The notes beneath the pieces are model-generated. The model searched no databases, was not told the DNA's origin, and saw only the letters and a list, made by a program, of their open reading frames with translations. The position numbers were made by a program, and so were the translations under genes. Positions 57,301 to 64,000 of a stretch of 64,000 bases of DNA are shown in pieces. The first letter of the stretch is position 1; each line of letters opens with the position of its first letter. This stretch comes from Cyclina sinensis (taxonomy: Eukaryota; Mollusca; Bivalvia; Venerida; Veneridae). The stretch is from contig JAAONU010000004.1 of the NCBI GenBank assembly GCA_012932295.1, forward strand, positions 24,932,872 through 24,996,871, in the 5' to 3' direction.

Positions 57301-58744
57301 TCTCAAAAAAGTTCAGGAACATGTTCACTTCTTTTAATACACTTAAAAGCTTTCGCTGATGTTTCTTTCTCCTCGACCGTTCATCATTTTTTATCAACAT
57401 AAGGCTGTTTTTTGTTTGTTTTCGTTCTGTTCTCTTCATTAATTTTTACAGCAGTCTTGTTGTACCAAAACTGCCATAGCTCATTCCTAAACTGTTGTAT
57501 CTCTAAACATGGTACTTTACTTACAAAGAACGTCTTTAGGAAAATGTGATGTACATTTTATTTTAAGGGAAAAGCACTGATTTACCTAGTCAAAAAACAG
57601 CTTTAACAAAATTGGGACCATTAGCGGATTATCTACCCTGAATACTCTCTGATATTACATTGGTCCTTCCATTTGTATTCCTCTAGTTTCATCGCTATTT
57701 CTTTTTTGGTATGGTGATAATTAAGCCTAATTATTTGCAGCAATAGTAGTCAGCTTACACATTTAGTTTAGCAACATGTTTTGATAACACCATTATGTTT
57801 CTTGTTTGATAATCCTAACTTTGTATTTAATATAAAAGTGACAATTTTCACAAATAAAAGTCAAGTCTATCACAAAGAGAAACAAGGATAAAGTTAAAGG
57901 ATTCCAACTGAAAGGACTAATTTGCAATTCGGTCTGCCTTTGGTGTTATCTGAGTAAGGGAGTTAATTTGTTATCAGGAATGTTCCTCATTACAAAACGG
58001 ACAAGACTTCCCCGTTTCTTAATAAAAATGATTTCAAATCTTAAAATAAATTCAATACTGTAATTTGGTAGAGCGGTTTGCGATTGATAAACTAATAAAA
58101 TCAGTTTGAATATATAATGCTAAGTACATGATCCAAAAGGAACTGTTTAAAGTTCATGCAATGTCATGTATTTGTCACTCGCAAATAAATATGGTAGAGA
58201 CCGTTCCAGAAATTAGTACCTCCCTGATTACCTCCCTTGCGTCCGCCATTAAGGGACTGCGTAGAACGAAGTAGTTATATTATGCGGAGCTTAGAAAAAG
58301 TCCCATTTTTATAGCTGTAATGTGAATGTGAAATTGTATGTTAGATAAAAAGATTCATATAAACCACATGAAGGATTTATTTTCAGAAAAGATCCATCCC
58401 ATGGTTTTCTTACTGAAAAAAAGTATATTTGTAAACGATTTTTTTGCTGACATTTCAATCTATTGAGCTGTTAAAGAAAGGAATTGTGATATCCTCCGGT
58501 AGATTTATGCTTTGTTAATAAAAATTTCTCGAAAAACTGCTTTTATAAGTACATGTATATATCTTATAAAAAATCTGTTTATTACTATAACTAATAATTT
58601 TGTTTTCCGTATAACAATAAATATCCAACAATAACAACAACAATGTTAAGAATAAGAAGAAGGAAAGCAAACGTACTATTGTGAAATCAATATCTTACAA
58701 ACGTGTTGCTTGCAGCTATTATTTTCTTTCTGCATACAAACTAG
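54312..58744. other. Long AT-rich region, no gene recognised
   Basis: TTG and AAC runs lie at about 56567-56590 and 56744-56763. The open frames at 54704-54925 and 56494-56914 have no supporting signals. On the minus strand, a 24-codon frame (58249-58175) starts ATGGCGGACGCAAGGGAGG, with a possible donor after MADARE. It resembles mollusc first exons but is too short to call. Confidence 0.35.
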
Positions 58745-60612
58745 ATAGATAGATAGATTTATTTCAATATTGTGTAAGCAACATGGATACAAAACATTTA
58801 AAATAGACATAAAAGTATATAAAACAAATATAAGAATGAAATGATATATTAAATGAAATGAACCATGTCAGTCACATCAATATCAAGGATAACACAAAAA
58901 AGAGAAGAGAATCCCTTATTTCCATTGTGGTCCTTGATAGTAATGGCCTGACATAGAGAGGCATGAGACCTTAAAGAAAAATTAGAGAATTTTTAAAAAA
59001 AAAAATTGCTTAGCATATCAATTGAACAAAAAACATAAAACAATAATCCTGAGTAAGTAAATAATTAAAATATCATCACAGAAAATTGACATCACTTTAA
59101 GCTTGTAGAAAGTTAAGATCATAGATCATTTAGATATTATAAATCACAGTCTTAAAAATAAATATCTCGGGAAAAGAATACATTTTGAACAAATATGTCT
59201 TTGAAAGGATCAGCCATGTACAACATTACTGATAAAATGATATACATGTATTAAAATTTAATCTAAATTTGTTAAAAAATGACACTTTACAGTTTTTTTA
59301 AAAGAAGCAAGGCTGGACAGATTCCTGATTTTTAAAGGCAGTGAATTCCATAGCTTGCATCCCAAAAATGAAAAAGACTTTATACCAAAACCTTTGACCT
59401 TTGGGAGAATATAAGAACCATTATCACTTGACCTTGTACTATAAGTATGAATGGAGACTTGGGATACAAAGTTTTGATTCATATATTCTGGTGAAAGACC
59501 ATTTCTAATCTTAAAAACATGACCTAGAATAATTTGATCCACTCTTTTATCAACTGGTAACCAACCTATAGACCTGAAGTGACCTTGATCAATGTGTAAC
59601 CTTTTTTCCATATTAAGAACAAACCTGATCAATTTATTTTGGGTGACCTGCAGCTTGTTTTTCCATAACTTGGTCAGTCCAGAATACCAAGCACAACAAG
59701 CATAATCAAAATGACATTGGATAAGAGACTGAACCAAGAGCTTTTTAGTGTGGACTGTTAAATAGTTCTGCTTCCTGTATAAGAACTTTAACCTGGCATT
59801 GGCCTTCTTAATGATAGAACTAACCATAGATTGACCTGATAAATTCTGATCCAGTATTGCCCCAAGATATTTAACTGAAGAAGTGGACTGAATAGCCTTG
59901 TCACTACAAGAAATGCATAAATCACCATAATTGTTGACCTTTACTTTAGACCCAAACAAAATCGACTCAGTTTTACCCAAATGTAGAGATAACCTATTAT
60001 CAACCAGCCACTGGTGTACTAATTCCAGATCCTCAGATAACTGTTTTTCTATGAATGACCTGTTCTTACCTGCAACCAAGATTCCTGAATCATCTGCATA
60101 AAGTAGTAGTTTACTATTTATAGCACCAGACATATCATTAACATAGATAAGGAAGAGAAGCGGCCCTAAAATTGACCCTTGGGGAACACCACAGGTAACA
60201 CTACAGGGTTTGGAAAAAGTACCAGAGAGATCAACAAGTTGTTGTCTATCAGATAAGTATGACCTGAACCAGCGCAAAATGTCGTCACCAAGTCCAATCG
60301 CTTCAAGTTTCATCAAAAGAATAGAGTGGTCAACAGTATCAAAGGCCTTTTGAAGATCAAGAAGCACCATACCTACAAGGTGACCTTTATCCATTTCAAA
60401 CCTGATATAGTCAGACAAATGAACAAGACATGTCTCAGTAGAAAACTTTCTCCTGAACCCAGACTGAAACATATAGAGTAACTTATTATCAGATAAATAT
60501 GACTCTACCTGATCATACACCACACGCTCAAAGACCTTGGAAATAATACAAAGGATTGAAACAGGACGATAGTTACCAACCTCAGTTTTATGACCTTTTT
60601 TAAAACTCACAT
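58745..60612 (-). mobile_element. 5-prime-truncated LINE of the CR1/L2 group
   Basis: On the minus strand, a truncated ORF2 (60610-59258) is followed by about 500 bp of 3-prime UTR ending AAATAAATCTATCTATCTAT, that is, a short TCTA microsatellite tail at 58757-58743. A 3-prime microsatellite instead of poly(A), loss of the 5-prime half, and the RT/C-terminal motifs are typical of CR1-like elements that integrate by target-primed reverse transcription. Target-site duplications were not identified. Confidence 0.8.
59258..60610 (-). CDS. CR1-group LINE reverse transcriptase, truncated but uninterrupted (450 aa)
   Basis: The frame starts inside the RT (FKKGHKTEVGNYRPVSIL, motif 1) and is uninterrupted to its stop. 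RT motifs in order are VLLDLQKAFDTVDHSILL (first catalytic Asp, about residue 91), GVPQGSILGPLLFLIYVND (about 143), the catalytic KLLLYADDSGILVA (about 170), NRLSLHLGKTESILFGS and SVKYLGAILDQNLSG. The C-terminal domain (WLPVDKRVDQIILGHVFKI, KLWNSLPLKIRNL) is the usual one after RT in these elements. The endonuclease is missing because of 5-prime truncation. The lack of stops suggests a recent insertion. The Met at the start is incidental. Confidence 0.85.
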   Translation of the reverse strand: MSFKKGHKTEVGNYRPVSILCIISKVFERVVYDQVESYLSDNKLLYMFQSGFRRKFSTETCLVHLSDYIRFEMDKGHLVGMVLLDLQKAFDTVDHSILLMKLEAIGLGDDILRWFRSYLSDRQQLVDLSGTFSKPCSVTCGVPQGSILGPLLFLIYVNDMSGAINSKLLLYADDSGILVAGKNRSFIEKQLSEDLELVHQWLVDNRLSLHLGKTESILFGSKVKVNNYGDLCISCSDKAIQSTSSVKYLGAILDQNLSGQSMVSSIIKKANARLKFLYRKQNYLTVHTKKLLVQSLIQCHFDYACCAWYSGLTKLWKNKLQVTQNKLIRFVLNMEKRLHIDQGHFRSIGWLPVDKRVDQIILGHVFKIRNGLSPEYMNQNFVSQVSIHTYSTRSSDNGSYILPKVKGFGIKSFSFLGCKLWNSLPLKIRNLSSLASFKKTVKCHFLTNLD

Positions 60613-60807
60613 GTTGTACATATCAATACTTTGCACAGACAGATTTCAAAATGCAAAAAAATAAAGAATAGAAATAAAGGTACACGTGGCAACAGAAGGT
60701 AAATTTAATATCGTCTTGAAAATGTTGCTTGTAACATGTGTAAGGAAGAATGTAAATTCTTGATTTCATATAACAATCAAATAAAAACCATGTTTTATAG
60801 CCTTCAG
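60613..60807. other. Spacer beyond the LINE truncation point
   Basis: AT-rich; nothing recognised. Confidence 0.3.
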
Positions 60808-60999
60808 GCAATTTCTCAAGAGGAAATTTCGTTATTTAAGTGTTTAACTGTGACTAATCAAGCAAGACCGACAATGACAATTAACGGTGACTTATCAAAA
60901 CAAAGACGGTATATCACCCCCATATTACGTACCCACATTCCTTCACCACAGGACACTGCGAATGCCAAAAGACAGTTTGATAATAAAAGAAGCGCTTAA
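60808..60999 (+). CDS. Candidate terminal coding exon, unassigned
   Basis: After a modest acceptor (tatagccttcag) a phase-0 frame of 63 codons reads AISQEEISLFKCLTVTNQAR, PTMTINGDLSKQRRYITPIL, RTHIPSPQDTANAKRQFDNK and RSA, then TAA. The codon choice and hydrophilic Pro/Ser/Thr/Arg content look like a protein C-terminus rather than AT-driven noise. It lies immediately right of the LINE insertion. It could belong to the gene at 42-44 kb (phase agrees) or to another. No domain is recognised. Confidence 0.3.
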   Translation, partial: AISQEEISLFKCLTVTNQARPTMTINGDLSKQRRYITPILRTHIPSPQDTANAKRQFDNKRSA

Positions 61000-61439
61000 T
61001 AATGCATATTTATTGTCAAGTAATTTTTGAAACTGTATCAAAGAATTAAATAAGGTTTAGTTAAAATAGTGTGAACATGCAGTTGATGAGCGATATGTTT
61101 AATTTTGTCCATTTTGTAAGCTTTTAGAGTTGTTCAAATAATTGAAATCATAGTTTCAACTTTCGAAAAGGAAAACTGTGCTTTCCATATTATTTTTGTT
61201 TTACACATATTATATGTGGTTTATACAACTCAAGCTTCCTCTTTGAACAGTGCATGGTCTTTTTCACAGTCATTCGTGTGTTAAATAACTCGAGTTAAGT
61301 CAGGAATAAAACATACAAAGTAATAATGATAATAATACAATAAAATGGTACAACAAAATTCATACGATATAAGGCAGTATGTCACCATAAAATGTAAAGT
61401 TATACAGATTTATACTGAACTTAAGCGCCAGAGCGAGGT
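61000..61439. other. AT-rich spacer
   Basis: Nothing recognised. Confidence 0.3.
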
Positions 61440-61500
61440 TTAGCAGTCCTTTAATGGCGGAAGGTCACGTGACCTTCATAATGGCGGCGGTCAATTTATC
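61440..61500. promoter_or_regulatory. CLEAR-type E-box palindrome between two ATGGCGG motifs
   Basis: AAGGTCACGTGACCTT (61461-61476) is a perfect 16-bp palindrome containing GTCACGTGAC, the CLEAR/E-box form bound by TFEB/MITF-type bHLH-Zip factors, with AAGGTCA nuclear-receptor half-sites on both sides. ATGGCGG lies 7 bp to the left, and ATGGCGGCGG (YY1-like) starts 4 bp to the right; another ATGGCGGCG is at 61820-61828. This looks like a small promoter or enhancer core. No transcript is evident. Confidence 0.4.
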
Positions 61501-62050
61501 AATTATGGAACGGTCTTTTATAAGGAATAATCTCACGTATTTTACAACAAGTCTTGTCTATTACGGGAACACGATATTTTACAATGCGCAGCTGTGTTTC
61601 AGTCATTTAACTGGTTACAGATTATTTACCAGCGGTATCAATTTAATGTTGTATTCGTAACCTATTATATATTCTATTTTGATAAGTCTTATTTTACATA
61701 ATGCATGACTTTTACATAATATACAAACAAAAAGAATGTATTTATACGTTCTGTTCGATCATAGGAATTTAACAGAAAAACTGCGTTACATGTTCTAAAT
61801 GATAGATATAATAATGGAATATGGCGGCGTTACTGAATGATTAGTTAAAAGCGACAATCAGAGATGGGCTTGAAAGATTTTATTCATTAATTTTATTAGC
61901 CTGCGCAATTACTAGTAATTAAAAATTAAAAACTGATTTGAAAGGCTTATCGTATGAACAAGTAACTGTCAAAAAGTGAGCAATATGTCAAAAAGTTAAA
62001 CACAAATAAAACACTGCATTTAAACTTTATGTTTACTTTGTGGTTCAGAA
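61501..62050. other. AT-rich spacer
   Basis: A YY1-like ATGGCGGCG lies at about 61820-61828. Nothing else is recognised. Confidence 0.3.
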
Positions 62051-62054
62051 CACA

Positions 62055-62275
62055 TCCCTGCAGGCACAGCGACGTTGAATCAATGTTGAATCAACCCAGG
62101 AGGCACACAACATTGATTCAACGTTGTTTCAACATTGATTTTTGAAGGTGACGTTGATCAACCTTATTTCAACATACAGAATATGCTTGTTGGTAAAAGG
62201 TTGAACACTGGTATTGAAACAACGTTGAAAAATTGCTCGGAAGTAACGTTAATTCAACAAAGTTATGTAATATGA
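62055..62275. repeat. GTTGA-type interspersed repeat, left cluster
   Basis: Repeated CAACGTTGA/TCAACGTTG-like words occur: GTTGAATCAACCCAGG, ACATTGATTCAACGTTGTTT, GGTTGAACACTGG, AAACAACGTTGAAAAATTG and TTAATTCAACAAAG. They read in both orientations. A matching cluster closes the window at 63880-64000, so the two may be ends of one element of about 1.9 kb or two separate copies. Confidence 0.5.
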
Positions 62276-62561
62276 AGTTGATACAATATGGAAAAAGAGT
62301 GTACTGGCAAACTGTTGCACTGAAAATAGAATGTAAAATATCACCAGAGACGTAATGTATGTCTCTGATATCGCTGAATGGAATATTAACGTATCCTGGA
62401 ATTTTGGAAGCCGTTAATTATTTTACTAATGCGATCGTCCTGAACGTCTCAAATAATTCATTTAGGAATTGAAATCATTTATAAAAAAGTGACATTTCTT
62501 TCATTCAACCCTTCTTTTTATTTTTATTGTCTACTTTACTCAGTTGTCGTCAGTTCATCGT

Positions 62562-62885
62562 TGCACCTCACTAGCGGATCCAGAAGGGGGATTGGGGGGT
62601 GGGGCGCATCCGGGGCGCTCCCGCACCCCCCCCCCCCTCCCCTAAGATTCTCGGACCATAGGTGTTATTGAGGTCTATTTTGATTATGTCTTTAAATAAT
62701 GTATACTTGATTGTTCAACATTTAATTGAATAAACAGAGGCCCATGTTATATTGCCAAATCAGTATACTCTAGCATAACCACAGCTGTTGAAATAAGGTA
62801 GAAAACGGACACAAATTCGGCCGAACATTTTGCCCCCCCCCCCCCCCTCCTCTAACCTGAAATCCTTGATTCACCCCTGCACTTT
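62562..62885. repeat. Dispersed repeat with G/C-run interior and GGATCC-like inverted ends
   Basis: The left end (CACCTCACTAGCGGATCCAG followed by GGGGGG) is imperfectly the reverse complement of the right end (CTGAAATCCTTGATTCACCC then CTGC). The interior contains long C runs (62625-62642 and 62833-62848). The open frame at 62489-62671 ends in translated C-run and is not a gene. Confidence 0.5.
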
Positions 62886-63879
62886 ACACTTAAAGCGCAC
62901 CTGCTGAGCACACAGTGACGCCATATTCATATAGCAGAAAGTACATTTTTGAATTTTGGAAAATATTTACTATTTATTTATACAGAAAAAATACGGGTAC
63001 GTATTTTACATATTTTATACCCCGTGCATTGAATCATTGCTTCTGTGTCAGTGTATATAAACAGCTAAGTCTACTAAAAGCACATTTGTCGAAAATCTGT
63101 TTGTAGGGCACTTGATACAGGTCGTTTCGCCTACATTGACATTCCTCCCCAGTCATTTCGCCCTTGGCTGTTTTGCCCACTGTAATAAGTATGTGTGTGT
63201 TATTATATGACCGGTAAACGGATGCTAAAGCCAGCTAAACATATAAACAGTTAACTAGTCAATGAATATCATAACTGTTAGTCAGTTTGCAAAGCATTAC
63301 ATGAAGCTAGAGGAGGAGTAAGATATATATTGTTTTTTTATTATTTTTGATGCATTGATGAAAATAAATGGAAAGAATGTGACTGTACAAGATATTACTT
63401 CCACAATGATGAAATATTGAAAGTTTGCTCAAGAAGGGCTGGAGATGGAGAAAGAACATGAATAAAAGTACAGAACATTACAAGACAGTTTGATGCATTG
63501 ATAGTGTAATATTCCTACAGTGTTTGCTCCTATAATAATGGTTGGTTAATAATAAAAAAATAAATAAATAAATAATTTTGTATGCTTGTATTTCAAAATT
63601 CTAATGGTGAAAAGGGTATGTGGTATAAATACACGCACCCTTATTTTTTTCGAACACTAGTTTGGCTATGCTTGCTTTAACCATTTACAAATCTGAATCA
63701 ACCTTGTATAAACATAGAAAAAGCCTCAAATATGTTTTAATCATAAAGCGATGCTGTTTCACCTTGCATTTGCAATGTATAACCTCCACAAAAATTCCCA
63801 TAAAAAAATGTCAATATATCTATATCTCCCGGCTTCTGCAAAAAAATCCATGTTTGATGATACAATGTACACCCTTGAC
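62886..63879. other. AT-rich region, nothing recognised
   Basis: An AAATAAATAAATAAATAA run lies at about 63557-63573. Open frames here have no support. Confidence 0.35.
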
Positions 63880-64000
63880 AAAATTATACCACAAGTCAAC
63901 TTTTGTTCAACGTCGACTATACTGGATTCAAAAGTTGATTCAATGTCGAAACAACGTTTAATAAACGTTGGTTAATGAACGTTGAATGAACGCTGATATT
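63880..64000. repeat. GTTGA-type interspersed repeat, right cluster (cut by window end)
   Basis: Contains AAGTCAACTTTTGTTCAACG, AAAAGTTGATTCAATG, GAAACAACGTTTAATAAACG and AACGTTGAATGAACG. It is the same word family as 62055-62275 and continues past the window. Confidence 0.5.

Noticed and set aside
62489..62671. 60-codon frame ending in poly-Pro
   Set aside because: The end is a translated C run of a dispersed repeat.

Overview
This is eukaryotic, repeat-dense, AT-rich nuclear DNA, most likely from a marine mollusc (bivalve or relative). Four things point there: short coding exons with canonical GT-AG sites separated by long AT-rich introns; a Tc1-type DNA transposon and two different non-LTR retrotransposons of metazoan type; a secretin-family (class B) receptor with the classic 42-bp exon; and several diverged dispersed families that share a TGTCCGTCCGTC signature and internal ~150-165 bp tandem units, a pattern I associate with bivalve genomes. 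The species call is inference. There is no prokaryotic gene organisation, CRISPR array or rRNA.

Left part (1-11 kb). Exons of a class B G-protein-coupled receptor lie on the plus strand: TM2 (1562-1731), TM3 (2533-2704), TM6-ECL3 (5348-5473), the 42-bp TM7 exon (6096-6137) and a C-tail exon (8122-8302). The copy looks broken. There is an in-frame TGA where the TM4 Gly-Trp should be, a frameshift in a TA run inside the TM6 exon, a probable frame change in the tail, and no visible TM4/TM5 exons. From 11.1 to 14.1 kb the sequence is old tandem-structured dispersed repeat.

Middle (15-36 kb). A decayed Tc1 relic (15.4-16.2 kb) is followed by a minisatellite-bearing foldback-like element (22.2-24.1 kb) that carries a 156-bp insertion. 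Next comes an apparently complete Tc1 element (26111-27755) whose 337-residue transposase is intact once a 130-bp intron is removed. A 4.7-kb LINE (29.5-34.25 kb) has ORF1, endonuclease and reverse transcriptase with several frameshifts.

Right part (37-64 kb). The most striking structure is an array of about two dozen copies of the perfect 18-bp palindrome GCGTGGAAATTTCCACGC and its variants (39.9-42.1 kb). It ends about 75 bp before the acceptor of the first recognisable exon of an unknown gene, which has three consecutive phase-0 exons at 42.2, 43.1 and 43.8 kb. Two more foldback-element copies (44.7-46.8 kb and 51.4-53.1 kb), two MITE-like inverted-repeat elements, further dispersed families, a CR1-group LINE on the minus strand (58.7-60.6 kb) and GTTGA-type repeats fill the rest.

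In effect this is a gene-poor interval: one damaged receptor gene, fragments of one or more unrecognised genes, and layered generations of mobile DNA. The items most worth follow-up are the palindrome array, the foldback family with its inverted arms 21 kb apart, and the intact intron-containing Tc1 transposase.
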